DNA of 64,000 nucleotides, taken from Domibacillus enclensis (lineage in GTDB: Bacteria > Bacillota > Bacilli > Bacillales > Domibacillaceae). A program made the translations under genes and the position numbers. Below are positions 40,897-48,919 of the stretch, in pieces. The DNA lies in contig NZ_FTLX01000002.1 of NCBI RefSeq assembly GCF_900156125.1, forward strand, positions 530,111-594,110, read 5' to 3'. A model generated the notes under the pieces. The model made no database searches. It was not told the DNA's origin and saw only the letters and a list, made by a program, of their open reading frames with translations. Position 1 is the stretch's first letter. Each line of letters opens with the position of its first letter.

Positions 40897-41646
40897 ATGG
40901 GTGAGGTATATATTGTAGGAGCAGGACCAGGAGATCCGGAGCTGGTGACGGTGAAGGCATTAAAGGCGATTCAACAAGCTGACGTTATTCTTTATGACCG
41001 GCTCGTAAACGAAGAGTTATTGAATGAAGCAAAGCCATCGGCCGTCCGCGTTTTTTGCGGCAAGTTCCCGGGCAATCATATTATGACACAGGACCGGATT
41101 AATCGGCTGCTTGTTAAATTCGCTTCAAAAGGGAAATGTGTGGTCCGGTTAAAAGGAGGCGATCCATTCGTCTTTGGACGCGGCGGTGAGGAAGCGGCAT
41201 ATGTCAGGAAGTTCGGCATTCCTGTACAAATCGTGCCGGGCATCACAGCAGGAATCGCTGCCCCTGCGTATGCGGACATTCCAGTGACGCACCGGGAATA
41301 TGGCAATTCGTTTGCTGTCGTAACCGGCCATCAGATGGAAGGAAAGCAGGAAACGGATTGGTCCGGACTAGCGGTCTCGGTGGATACACTCGTTATTTAT
41401 ATGGGTATGAAAAACCTGGCTGGCATCGCTGAAGCGCTCATTCAGCATGGGCGGAACAGTGAAACGATGGCGGCGGTCATCGAGCAGGGAACGCTGGCGG
41501 CTCAGCGCGTGGTCACAGCGCCGCTCAGTCAAATCGCTGCCGAAGCCAAAAAGCAGGCGATCGGCAATCCGGCCGTTATTGTCGTCGGAGACGTTGTAAA
41601 CTGCCGTGCACAGCTGCAGCGTGAAATGGCAGCGGCTGCTTTTTAA
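40897..41646 (+). CDS. nasF: Uroporphyrinogen-III C-methyltransferase (SUMT)
   Basis: 249-residue SAM-dependent methyltransferase making precorrin-2, the precursor of siroheme needed by nasD. Signature GAGPGDPELVTVKALKAIQQ at the N terminus, VVRLKGGDPFVFGRGGEEA, and VVPGIT-type IVPGITAGIAAPAYADIPVT. I start at ATG 40897 (MGEVYIVGAGPG) with AAGGAGG at 40881-40887; the open frame extends upstream into nasE. It corresponds to NasF/CobA and closes the nitrite operon. Confidence 0.93.
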   Translation: MGEVYIVGAGPGDPELVTVKALKAIQQADVILYDRLVNEELLNEAKPSAVRVFCGKFPGNHIMTQDRINRLLVKFASKGKCVVRLKGGDPFVFGRGGEEAAYVRKFGIPVQIVPGITAGIAAPAYADIPVTHREYGNSFAVVTGHQMEGKQETDWSGLAVSVDTLVIYMGMKNLAGIAEALIQHGRNSETMAAVIEQGTLAAQRVVTAPLSQIAAEAKKQAIGNPAVIVVGDVVNCRAQLQREMAAAAF

Positions 41647-41658
41647 AACACCAAACGG

Positions 41659-41687
41659 TTGACTCTCTTTTCTTCGTCCTGTACCAT
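41659..41687 (+). promoter_or_regulatory. Promoter of the MhqD-like gene
   Basis: TTGACT (41659-41664), 17-base spacer, TACCAT (41682-41687). Confidence 0.7.
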
Positions 41688-41705
41688 TATCTTTAATTCG
41701 AGATA
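41688..41705. promoter_or_regulatory. MhqR-type operator
   Basis: TATCTTTAATTCGAGATA, directly after the -10 box, resembles the B. subtilis MhqR palindrome as I recall it (TATCTCGAATTCGAGATA), differing at two positions. It predicts induction by quinones and other electrophiles. Confidence 0.7.
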
Positions 41706-41724
41706 ATGAAGGGTGGAAAAAGAG

Positions 41725-42327
41725 ATGAAGCATCTTTTTCAACAAGGAACGGGCAGCCGTGTTCTGCTGCTGCTGCATGGAACGGGTGGAACAGAGCGGG
41801 ATTTGCTGCCGCTCGCTGAAATAATTGATCCAGCCGCCTCCGTTTTAAGTGTGCGCGGAAATGTGCTGGAGAATGGAATGCCGCGTTTTTTCAAAAGGCT
41901 GGCTGAAGGGGTATTCGATGAAAAGGATCTAATTTTTCGCACCAAGGAGCTGAACGCCTTTTTAGATGATGCGGCGGCTGAGTATGGGTTCAACCGAAAC
42001 GAAGTAGTGGCAGTCGGCTATTCAAACGGGGCGAACATTGCCGCAAGCCTGCTTTTTCACTTTGAGCATTCGTTGAAAGGGGCTATTTTGCATCATCCGA
42101 TGGTGCCGAGAAGAGGCATTGATCTTCCAGATTCGAAGTCGCTTCCTGTCTTTATTACGGCTGGGAAAAACGACCCGATTTGTCCGGCATCAGAAACGGA
42201 GGATCTGGCACAGCTGCTCGAGGGTGCAGGCGCAGCTGTGTCGGTTCATTGGGAAACGAACGGCCATATGCTGTCCGGTACAGAAGTGCAGGCTGCAGCA
42301 AAATGGTATAAAGAACATATCGGTTAA
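41725..42327 (+). CDS. mhqD: MhqD-like alpha/beta hydrolase
   Basis: 200-residue phospholipase/carboxylesterase-type hydrolase. Oxyanion region LLLLHGTGGTERDLLPLAEI, nucleophile in VAVGYSNGANIAASLL, acid Asp in AGKNDPICPASE, and His in NGHMLSG. It matches MhqD of B. subtilis, which confers resistance to methylhydroquinone under the repressor MhqR. ATG 41725 (MKHLFQQGTGSR) is chosen over an upstream in-frame GTG. The upstream MhqR-like palindrome supports the name. No mhqR gene is in the window. Confidence 0.85.
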   Translation: MKHLFQQGTGSRVLLLLHGTGGTERDLLPLAEIIDPAASVLSVRGNVLENGMPRFFKRLAEGVFDEKDLIFRTKELNAFLDDAAAEYGFNRNEVVAVGYSNGANIAASLLFHFEHSLKGAILHHPMVPRRGIDLPDSKSLPVFITAGKNDPICPASETEDLAQLLEGAGAAVSVHWETNGHMLSGTEVQAAAKWYKEHIG

Positions 42328-42335
42328 ACAGGAAT

Positions 42336-42368
42336 CAGAGAGAAGCGTGTCTTCTTTCTGGTTTTTTT
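42336..42368 (+). terminator. Terminator after mhqD
   Basis: CAGAGAGAAG / CTTCTTTCTG stem with one G-U pair, loop CGTGT, then TTTTTTT after GG. Confidence 0.7.
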
Positions 42369-42441
42369 GTTGAATTATCGTGTTTTGACAATGAAAAGGG
42401 AATGTGAAATAGTGGAATTATCCTGTTGAAAGAGGTGGAAT

Positions 42442-42723
42442 ATGATTCAATTGATGTCAAAGCGCATAGTAGATGGGCAGGGGAGAGTAGTGCTGCCAAA
42501 GTCAGTCCGAAGAAAAATGGATATTCACCCCGATGACCGGGTTCTGATTACGGTGCGTCATGGAGAAATGATGATCGAAAAATGGCCGGATCACGCAGGG
42601 GAAATGAAAATGTGCTATGTGACAGGGATTGAATCAACAAAATGCCAGCCCTTTAGCGGTGGGATTGATTTAAGTGAAGAAGCGGCCATGCTGCTTTTGA
42701 AAGAATACAGGTCTAAACAGTAA
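42442..42723 (+). CDS. AbrB/SpoVT-type DNA-binding protein
   Basis: 93-residue protein. The N-terminal swapped-hairpin domain reads RIVDGQGRVVLPKSVRRKMD followed by IHPDDRVLITVRHGEMMIEK, as in AbrB, Abh and SpoVT. The C-terminal 45 residues contain two Cys (KMCYVTGIES, TKCQPFSG) that resemble a small metal or ligand site; function not known. Start ATG 42442 near AGAGGTGG; ATG 42454 (MSKRIVD) is possible. TTGACA at 42385-42390 could be its -35 box. Confidence 0.8.
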   Translation: MIQLMSKRIVDGQGRVVLPKSVRRKMDIHPDDRVLITVRHGEMMIEKWPDHAGEMKMCYVTGIESTKCQPFSGGIDLSEEAAMLLLKEYRSKQ

Positions 42724-42788
42724 ACGATTGGCGTACAGTTGAAAGTGTGCTACTTTAAAGAGTGGAAATCTAATGAAGGAGAACGAAA

Positions 42789-43610
42789 ATGGATTTTATC
42801 ACTCTGTTAAAAGCGGTGATCCTTGGCCTTGTCGAAGGGCTGACGGAATTTGCACCGGTCTCGTCTACGGGACATATGATTATTGTCGATGATATGTGGC
42901 TGCAGTCACATGAATTTCTCGGAAAGTATGCAGCAAATACGTTTAAGATTGTCATTCAGCTCGGTTCAATTTTAGCGGTTGTCGTTGTGTTCAAAGATCG
43001 GTTTATTGATCTGCTCGGATTAAAAAAAGAAACACGCGGCCAGGGCGGCCGGCTTCGTTTAACGCATGTTATTGTTGGCTTGCTGCCAGCGGGAATTTTA
43101 GGTGTGTTGTTTGAGGATTACATTGATGAGCATTTGTTTTCAACAGAAACGGTGCTGATCGGGCTTGTGGTAGGTGCGTTTCTCATGATTGCGGCTGACT
43201 TGTTCGGCGGCCATAAGCGGACGATTGAAACGGTGGATCAGATTACATACAAACAGGCGCTGACGGTCGGGCTGATTCAATGCTTGTCTTTATGGCCAGG
43301 CTTTTCCCGCTCCGGCTCGACGATTTCAGGCGGTGTGCTGCTTGGCATGAGCCACAGGGCTGCGGCTGACTTCACGTTTATTATGGCTGTGCCGATCATG
43401 GCAGGAGCAAGCTTTTTGTCCCTTTTGAAAAACTGGCAGTATTTCACTGCAGACGCCATGCCGTTTTTCGCCGTTGGCTTTATCAGTGCTTTTGTATTTG
43501 CACTCCTGTCGATTAAATTTTTCTTAAAGCTTATTAACCGCGTGAAGCTCATTCCATTTGCCCTTTACCGGATTGTGCTCGCTGCTGTGATTTACTTTGT
43601 TTTTCTATAA
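42789..43610 (+). CDS. uppP: Undecaprenyl-diphosphatase
   Basis: 273-residue integral membrane phosphatase (UppP/BacA) that recycles the undecaprenyl lipid carrier for cell-wall synthesis and gives low-level bacitracin resistance. Catalytic motifs: LGLVEGLTEFAPVSSTGHMI at the N terminus and WPGFSRSGSTISGGVLLG in the middle. About eight helices. Start ATG 42789 after AAGGAGAACG. Followed by a terminator at 43617. Confidence 0.96.
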   Translation: MDFITLLKAVILGLVEGLTEFAPVSSTGHMIIVDDMWLQSHEFLGKYAANTFKIVIQLGSILAVVVVFKDRFIDLLGLKKETRGQGGRLRLTHVIVGLLPAGILGVLFEDYIDEHLFSTETVLIGLVVGAFLMIAADLFGGHKRTIETVDQITYKQALTVGLIQCLSLWPGFSRSGSTISGGVLLGMSHRAAADFTFIMAVPIMAGASFLSLLKNWQYFTADAMPFFAVGFISAFVFALLSIKFFLKLINRVKLIPFALYRIVLAAVIYFVFL

Positions 43611-43616
43611 AAAATG

Positions 43617-43650
43617 AAAAATCCGGACATGTCTCTGTTCGGATTTTTTT
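43617..43650 (+). terminator. Terminator after uppP
   Basis: AAAATCCGGAC / GTTCGGATTTT stem with one G-U pair, followed by a T run. Confidence 0.85.
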
Positions 43651-43767
43651 CAGTTGTCTGGCAACGGCTTGATACAAGCGGATAAATGATAAACCGCGCC
43701 AGCACATTTTGTTTAATCAGTACCATGCCGGGTACAATAGGAAGGAAGAATCGAAAGGAGCGATAAC

Positions 43768-44154
43768 ATGTTTCACTATACAAAAGAGGTAAGCGGAACG
43801 GTAGACGAAGCGGCGAAGCGTATTGAAGAAGAGCTTCAAAAGGAAAAATTCGGCGTGCTCTGGTCCTTTGATGTAAAAGAAAAATTAAATGAAAAAGGGC
43901 TCGATTTTGATCAATCCTTCAAAATTCTAGAGGTGTGCAACCCGGGGGAAGCGAAAAAAGTGTTAACTGAGAATCCACTCGCCGGTTATTTTTTACCTTG
44001 TAAAATCACGGTTTACGAAGAAAATGGACAGGTGAAGGTTGGCATGCCGCGCCCAACCATGCTCATTACACAAGTGGACTCAGCGGATGACACCTTAAAA
44101 ACGATTGCGGAAAATGTGGAAGCGAACATGAAGGCGGCTATTGACCGCGTTTGA
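43768..44154 (+). CDS. DUF302 family protein
   Basis: 128-residue soluble protein of the DUF302 family (TT1751-like beta-alpha fold), function unknown. Recognisable parts: LQKEKFGVLWSFDVKEKLNE, FKILEVCNPGEAKKVL and GYFLPCKITVYEENGQVKVG. The conserved Cys residues (EVCNP and LPCK) are present. Start ATG 43768 after GAAAGGAGCG. It is flanked by terminators and so is probably monocistronic. Confidence 0.88.
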   Translation: MFHYTKEVSGTVDEAAKRIEEELQKEKFGVLWSFDVKEKLNEKGLDFDQSFKILEVCNPGEAKKVLTENPLAGYFLPCKITVYEENGQVKVGMPRPTMLITQVDSADDTLKTIAENVEANMKAAIDRV

Positions 44155-44197
44155 TTTACGAAGTCCGCACATGATAAAATAACAGCACGAATTGATC

Positions 44198-44224
44198 CCG
44201 CAGGCAGCCGTCTGCGGTTTTTTT
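44198..44224 (+). terminator. Terminator after the DUF302 gene
   Basis: CCGCAG (44198-44203) / CTGCGG (44212-44217) with a short GC-rich loop and seven T; it lies just before the hflX ribosome binding site. Confidence 0.8.
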
Positions 44225-44241
44225 ATAATGGAGGACAGTCA

Positions 44242-45507
44242 ATGAATGAAACGAAAACAGAGCAGTTAAAAGGGATTACGGCCGGTGTAAATACAGACAG
44301 CGGCGAAGATTTTCTTTATTCAATGGAAGAGCTGAAAAACCTGGCGGAAGCGTGCGGCATTGACGTGAGGGGAGAGCTGACACAAAACCTGCCCCGCGTT
44401 CACCCGGCTCTTTACATGGGGACGGGAAAAGCAGAGGAATTAAAAAACCTGGCAGAGCAAATGGAAGCGGATGTTGTCATTTTTGACAGTGAGCTGTCGC
44501 CCTCGCAAATCCGCAACCTTGAAAAAGAGCTTGATTGTGAAGTAATTGACCGGACGATGCTGATTTTGGATATTTTCGGACGGCGTGCAAAAACGAAGGA
44601 AGCGCAGCTGCAGGTGGAAATGGCGAGGCTTCAATACATGCTTCCGAGGCTTGTCGGCACCTATGTAGCACTGGGCAGGCAGGGAGGCGGCTCCGGCTTC
44701 AAAAACCGGGGAGCGGGTGAAACAAAGCTTGAGCTCGACCGCCGGAAAATCGAGTCGAAAATCGCCTATTTGCGGAAGGAGCTTGCCAAAATTTCCGAGC
44801 AGCGCACGGTGCAGCGCAAGCAGCGGCAAAAAAACAATATGCCGATAGCGGCACTGGTCGGCTATACAAATGCAGGCAAATCAACCGTTATGAATGCGAT
44901 GCTTCAAACGTATAACGGTGACGGAGCGGAAGTGTTTGAAAAGGATATGCTGTTTGCGACGCTGGATACATCGGTCCGGAGCATCGAGCTGCCGGATAAA
45001 AAAACATTTTTGCTCGCAGATACCGTTGGATTTGTCAATAAGCTTCCTCATCATCTCGTCAAAGCATTTCGTTCAACACTCGAAGAAGCGGCAGAGGCGG
45101 ATGTGCTGATTCATGTGATTGATGTGTCGAGTCCGCAATTTGAAACGATGATGGATATTACAGATAAAACGCTGGCGGATATCGGGGCAGCTGATGTACC
45201 TGTGCTTTATGCCTACAACAAAGCAGACCTTGCTGGTGTCGATTATCCGAGGGCAGCAGGAGAATCCATTTATTTATCGGCAAAGGAACGAGCCGGTATT
45301 CTGGAGCTGACAGACGTACTGAAGCGCCACCTGTTTAAGGATTACATCCGCTGTACGATGCTGATCCCGTTTGACGATGGCGAAGTCGTCTCGTATTTAA
45401 ACGAGCATGCCGCTGTGATGCAAACGGAATACGAGGAAAACGGCACAAAGCTTATTGTGGAGTGCAGCAAGGCTGACTACGAAAAATACAAGCGGTTTGT
45501 TTTATAA
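44242..45507 (+). CDS. hflX: HflX, ribosome-associated GTPase
   Basis: 421-residue GTPase that splits or rescues stalled 70S ribosomes under stress. N-terminal HflX domain (about 1-195) with PALYMGTGKAEELKNLAEQM, DSELSPSQIRNLE and RQGGGSGFKNRGAGETKLEL. The G domain has G1 GYTNAGKST, G3 DTVGF and G4 NKAD. Start ATG 44242 after GGAGGAC. Closed by the terminator at 45520. Confidence 0.95.
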   Translation: MNETKTEQLKGITAGVNTDSGEDFLYSMEELKNLAEACGIDVRGELTQNLPRVHPALYMGTGKAEELKNLAEQMEADVVIFDSELSPSQIRNLEKELDCEVIDRTMLILDIFGRRAKTKEAQLQVEMARLQYMLPRLVGTYVALGRQGGGSGFKNRGAGETKLELDRRKIESKIAYLRKELAKISEQRTVQRKQRQKNNMPIAALVGYTNAGKSTVMNAMLQTYNGDGAEVFEKDMLFATLDTSVRSIELPDKKTFLLADTVGFVNKLPHHLVKAFRSTLEEAAEADVLIHVIDVSSPQFETMMDITDKTLADIGAADVPVLYAYNKADLAGVDYPRAAGESIYLSAKERAGILELTDVLKRHLFKDYIRCTMLIPFDDGEVVSYLNEHAAVMQTEYEENGTKLIVECSKADYEKYKRFVL

Positions 45508-45519
45508 TAGACCAGCCCA

Positions 45520-45553
45520 AAAAGCCGAACGATCACAGTCGTTCGGCCTTTTG
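45520..45553 (+). terminator. Terminator after hflX
   Basis: GCCGAACGA (45524-45532) / TCGTTCGGC (45539-45547), loop TCACAG, then CTTTT. Confidence 0.85.
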
Positions 45554-45591
45554 CGTGTAACGCCGGTATATGGAGGAGACCGCTGATAAGT

Positions 45592-45636
45592 ACGTGCTGA
45601 TCGCCGATATATGAACATATCGGCGATCGCTCACGT
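45592..45636. repeat. Nested inverted repeat resembling the one at 8904-8975
   Basis: Perfect 12-bp arms GATCGCCGATAT (45599-45610) / ATATCGGCGATC (45617-45628), loop ATGAAC, inside outer arms ACGTG (45592-45596) / CACGT (45632-45636). Extra partial copies (GCTGATAAG, TATCGGCGCTC, CCAGCGATA) lie on both sides. No coding sequence and no T tract. Confidence 0.65.
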
Positions 45637-45691
45637 TATATCGGCGCTCAACAAAATATACCAGCGATACATCATCTTCAAGTCAGTACGG

Positions 45692-47818
45692 TTACCGCCG
45701 GAATGGCATCCACCAGTTGGCTGTGCCAAGCAGCTTCATCAAGCTTGGAACGAGCAGCAGCCGGACGATGGTGGCGTCAATCGCAATAGCGATGGCAATA
45801 CCAATGCCGATCTGTTTCACAGGCACGACGCCTGTAAAGGCAAACGCACCGGTAATCACAATCATAATCAAGGCAGCGGATGTGATGATCTTACTCGTGC
45901 TGGCCAGCCCTTCCACCGTCGCATACGTATTATCACGTGTTTCCAGGTAATACTCCCGTATCCGCGAAATCAAAAACACTTCATAATCCATGCTCAGGCC
46001 GAACACGAGGCTGAAGACAAGGACGGGCAAAATAAGGGAAATATCCGCTTGATCCATTCCGAAGTGGCCGCCCTGGAACAGCCAGACGAGAATGCCAAAT
46101 GTCGCGGCTAAACTGATCACGTTCATCAAAATCGCTTTAAGCGGTATGATAATGGAACGAAAGGCGATCATTAAAATAAAAAAGGTGGAAATTAAAATAA
46201 CGGACAGAACCGGCACGATTTTACTGAAGATTTCATCATACAGCTCCTGGTTAAATTTCGGCTGGCCGCCAAATGTGACGTCAACCGGCCATTCCGCCTC
46301 GCTCCAGTCCCGAACCGCGGTTTGTGCTTCATCTGAATCGGCTTCAGCATCAAGAGAAACAGGAATCAAAAGCTGGTTCTCTTTGACAAACCCGTCAACA
46401 GCAGGCTGAAGCTGTGCGGCTGCCTCTGGTGCTTGAAGCAGTGCAGCAAGCTGCTCCGGATCGGTTTGGCCGCTGACTGTGAAAAGCGTTTCAGCGCCGG
46501 TTACCGTTTCTTCTTGTTCAAGCTGGCCCTGCAGCTCCTTCATCACAGCGAGACCTTCTGCATCAAGCCAGCCGTCTTCACGCTCTGCCACGGCATAAAC
46601 AGTTGAAGCGGCATCCTGCATGAATTCCTTCTCGATCGTATCGAACGCCGTCCGTGATTCAAACGTAGTTGGAAGAGATTCAGCTGCTGGTATGGCCAGA
46701 TTCATATTTTTCACCGGGATCATACCGGCACCAAGAAGCAGCAGCGCAAGCAGGGCAATGATCACCGGCCGCTTCATGACAAACCCGGCAAACGTGCGCC
46801 AGCGATTGGACGCTTCGGGATTTGGACGGATGAGCTGCCATTTGTTAATCCTGTCACCGAGCAGCTTCAATAAAGCCGGAAGCAGTGTCATCGACGCGAT
46901 AACCGCAATCGCAATAACCGTCATGCCGCCAATGGCGACGTTTTTGAATATATCAATGTCAATCAACAGGACAGACCCGAGGCCGATAAACACACAAAGA
47001 GCCGAGAACAAAATGGAATGACCGGCTTTAGACTGCGCAATGCTCAGCGCTTCGTCAATCGTCCGTCCATTCGCGCGCTCTTCTTTAAAGCGGTTAATGT
47101 ACAAAAGCGAAAAATCAATCGAAAGTGCAAGACCAAGCATTGGGGCAATGTTTAAAATAAAGATGGCCAGGTCCATATAGTCAGCGACGAACGATAACAC
47201 GCCAAAGCCAATGACGATCGTTAAACCGCCGATCACAAGCGGCAGGATGGACGCCACCACGGAGCCTAGCGCAAGCACTAGCACAATAAGCGCTACAGGC
47301 AGTCCGATTAACTCCGCCCGCTTTAAATCGTCCTGACTCGCCTGATTAATATCTTTGGAAATCACCGGTCCGCCGGTTAACGAAACGCCTTCCTCCAGTG
47401 CAAGAATAGATCGGACGTCCTCGATAACAGGGTCCATTTGAATGGATTCATCGTCAAAGTGCACAGCCGCGTACGCAACCTCTTCCTTCAGCCACTCCTC
47501 TTTTAAAAGCGGCGAATCAACAGCAGAAGGAGAAACGTCATTCTCGATCTTGTTTAACACAGAATCGATTGTTGAATGAAAGTCATCCGCCGATTCACCC
47601 TCCTCCTTCTCAAACAGGACAAGCAGAGTGTTTTCAGGGAAATCGAATGTATCATAAAGTTCTTTCTGCACGGTTTCATAATCCCCATCTGTACGAAAGC
47701 CGTCGCCTTCAAGCTTGGAGGGGAGCGACGCAGCGAAAAAGCCGAACACAACAGCAGCAATCAGCCACACGATTAAAATCATTTTCCACGATCGAATAAA
47801 AAACGGCTTGTTAGTCAA
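45692..47818 (-). CDS. MMPL/RND-family membrane transporter (YdfJ-like)
   Basis: 708-residue MMPL protein with two repeats, each a large extracytoplasmic domain plus a six-helix bundle (12 helices in all). The proton-relay type sequences IAPMLGLALSIDFSLLYINR and LVFSLVFGLSMDYEVFLISR, each with the conserved Asp, occur in the two halves. Members export lipids, drugs or siderophore-like compounds; substrate unknown here. The N-terminal signal-anchor helix is SWKMILIVWLIAAVVFGFFA. It is divergent from the Fur-controlled hmoA-like gene, so iron-linked control is possible but not shown. Confidence 0.87.
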   Translation of the reverse strand: MTNKPFFIRSWKMILIVWLIAAVVFGFFAASLPSKLEGDGFRTDGDYETVQKELYDTFDFPENTLLVLFEKEEGESADDFHSTIDSVLNKIENDVSPSAVDSPLLKEEWLKEEVAYAAVHFDDESIQMDPVIEDVRSILALEEGVSLTGGPVISKDINQASQDDLKRAELIGLPVALIVLVLALGSVVASILPLVIGGLTIVIGFGVLSFVADYMDLAIFILNIAPMLGLALSIDFSLLYINRFKEERANGRTIDEALSIAQSKAGHSILFSALCVFIGLGSVLLIDIDIFKNVAIGGMTVIAIAVIASMTLLPALLKLLGDRINKWQLIRPNPEASNRWRTFAGFVMKRPVIIALLALLLLGAGMIPVKNMNLAIPAAESLPTTFESRTAFDTIEKEFMQDAASTVYAVAEREDGWLDAEGLAVMKELQGQLEQEETVTGAETLFTVSGQTDPEQLAALLQAPEAAAQLQPAVDGFVKENQLLIPVSLDAEADSDEAQTAVRDWSEAEWPVDVTFGGQPKFNQELYDEIFSKIVPVLSVILISTFFILMIAFRSIIIPLKAILMNVISLAATFGILVWLFQGGHFGMDQADISLILPVLVFSLVFGLSMDYEVFLISRIREYYLETRDNTYATVEGLASTSKIITSAALIMIVITGAFAFTGVVPVKQIGIGIAIAIAIDATIVRLLLVPSLMKLLGTANWWMPFRR

Positions 47819-47934
47819 ATCAATGTCTCCTTTTTTAAGTCTATGAATCTATCTTAATCGATTATCTGCTTTTTTGAAAACGCAGAGCTGTTGTGGAGGC
47901 TGGAATCGTTTTTCCGTCGATATGCGGAAAATCA

Positions 47935-47963
47935 TTGACAGTGAAAATCATTATCAATATAAT
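47935..47963 (+). promoter_or_regulatory. Promoter of the hmoA-like gene
   Basis: Consensus TTGACA (47935-47940), 17-base spacer, TATAAT (47958-47963). Confidence 0.9.
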
Positions 47964-47990
47964 AAAGAGGTGATAATTATTCTCATTTAA
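47937..47990. promoter_or_regulatory. Two Fur boxes over the hmoA-like promoter
   Basis: GACAGTGAAAATCATTATC (47937-47955) matches the 19-base Fur consensus in 16 positions and fills the promoter spacer. A second site at 47972-47990 (GATAATTATTCTCATTTAA) matches 13 of 19. This predicts iron repression. Confidence 0.85.
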
Positions 47991-48008
47991 AAAGCAAGGA
48001 GGAGCTCA

Positions 48009-48320
48009 ATGTTTGTTGAAATGAAAACTATTACGGTCAAGCCTGGAACCGGGCATTTAATTGTTGAAGATTTTCAGGGGAAAAATGCGATGGCGGAGAT
48101 GGACGGCTCTGTTGACAAGCGCATTCTTGTCCGTACACGAAACAAAGAAGAGGAAAAAGTGATTGTAACGATTCGCTGGGAAACGGAAGAAGCGTATAAA
48201 GGCTGGAAGAAAAGTCCGATTCATGTAGCCGGTCACCGTCAGAAAAAAGAAAAACCGGCATATATCGTGGACTTTACGAATGAGACGTTCACAGAAGTTT
48301 CATCAAACCTGTCTGTTTAG
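48009..48320 (+). CDS. hmoA: HmoA-like heme-degrading monooxygenase
   Basis: 103-residue ABM-domain (dimeric alpha-beta barrel) protein. FVEMKTITVKPGTGHLIVED at the start, and TIRWETEEAYKGWKKSPIHV followed by AGHRQ, match HmoA/YetG-type heme monooxygenases, with the Trp and the heme-ligand His in the last helix. Such enzymes open the heme ring and release iron. The double Fur box upstream supports a role in iron acquisition. Start ATG 48009 after AAGGAGGAG. Biochemical activity is inferred. Confidence 0.85.
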   Translation: MFVEMKTITVKPGTGHLIVEDFQGKNAMAEMDGSVDKRILVRTRNKEEEKVIVTIRWETEEAYKGWKKSPIHVAGHRQKKEKPAYIVDFTNETFTEVSSNLSV

Positions 48321-48332
48321 TCGGATATGTAC

Positions 48333-48361
48333 TTGCGCCGACAAGTTCTTTCCTTTACAAT
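48333..48361 (+). promoter_or_regulatory. Promoter of the MarR-family gene
   Basis: TTGCGC (48333-48338), 17-base spacer, TACAAT (48356-48361). It is followed 32 bases later by the start codon. Confidence 0.65.
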
Positions 48362-48392
48362 AAAGTGGAAAAGCTGTTAGAGGAGAATGGTG

Positions 48393-48821
48393 ATGTACAA
48401 GCTCGATGAATCACTTGGGTATAAATTGTTTCAAGGCTCACGGCTGATGACGAATAGGCTGAACCAGTATTTCCGTTTAAAGGGCTACCCGATTACACAT
48501 GAACAATGGCAGGTGCTCAGCCGATTATTTGATCGGGACGGACAAACGCAGCAGTCGCTCGCTTCGTTAAATGAGCGGGATGAACCGAGTGTATCGCGAC
48601 TTGTTGCGAACATGGAACGGAGCGGACTGATTGAAAGACGGCCTCATCCGACTGACAAGCGGATCAATCTTGTGTTTTTATCGGAACAAAGCAAACGGCT
48701 TCAAGATGAATACACAGCCATTGCCGAGCAGACGATTCAAGATGCCTCTTCCGGTATTGATCCGGATGTGTTTGCAGAATGTCTGAGGACGTTGGATCAG
48801 ATTCGCCGCAACTTGTCTTGA
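48393..48821 (+). CDS. MarR-family transcriptional regulator
   Basis: 142-residue winged-helix regulator. The recognition part TQQSLASLNERDEPSVSRLV and the wing ERSGLIERRPHPTDKRINLV are standard MarR. I start at ATG 48393 (MYKLDESLGYKLFQ) because AGGAG at 48381-48385 is too close to ATG 48387. It has its own promoter and stands before the siderophore importer; its targets and ligand are unknown. Confidence 0.88.
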   Translation: MYKLDESLGYKLFQGSRLMTNRLNQYFRLKGYPITHEQWQVLSRLFDRDGQTQQSLASLNERDEPSVSRLVANMERSGLIERRPHPTDKRINLVFLSEQSKRLQDEYTAIAEQTIQDASSGIDPDVFAECLRTLDQIRRNLS

Positions 48822-48866
48822 ACGCGTGCCGGTTTATAATCGGCATTTATATTTTTGTAGTCAATT

Positions 48867-48885
48867 GAGAATGAATATCTCTATC
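48867..48885. promoter_or_regulatory. Fur box upstream of the siderophore importer
   Basis: GAGAATGAATATCTCTATC matches 14 of 19 Fur consensus positions and lies 35 bases before the first permease gene. Confidence 0.65.
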
Positions 48886-48919
48886 ACTCTTTTCGGCAAT
48901 ATAAAGGTTAGGACAAATT

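Noticed and set aside
45611..46111. 166-residue plus-strand frame after hflX
   Set aside because: Antisense to the MMPL gene, His/Asn-rich, starts inside the palindrome at 45599-45628; not a plausible protein.
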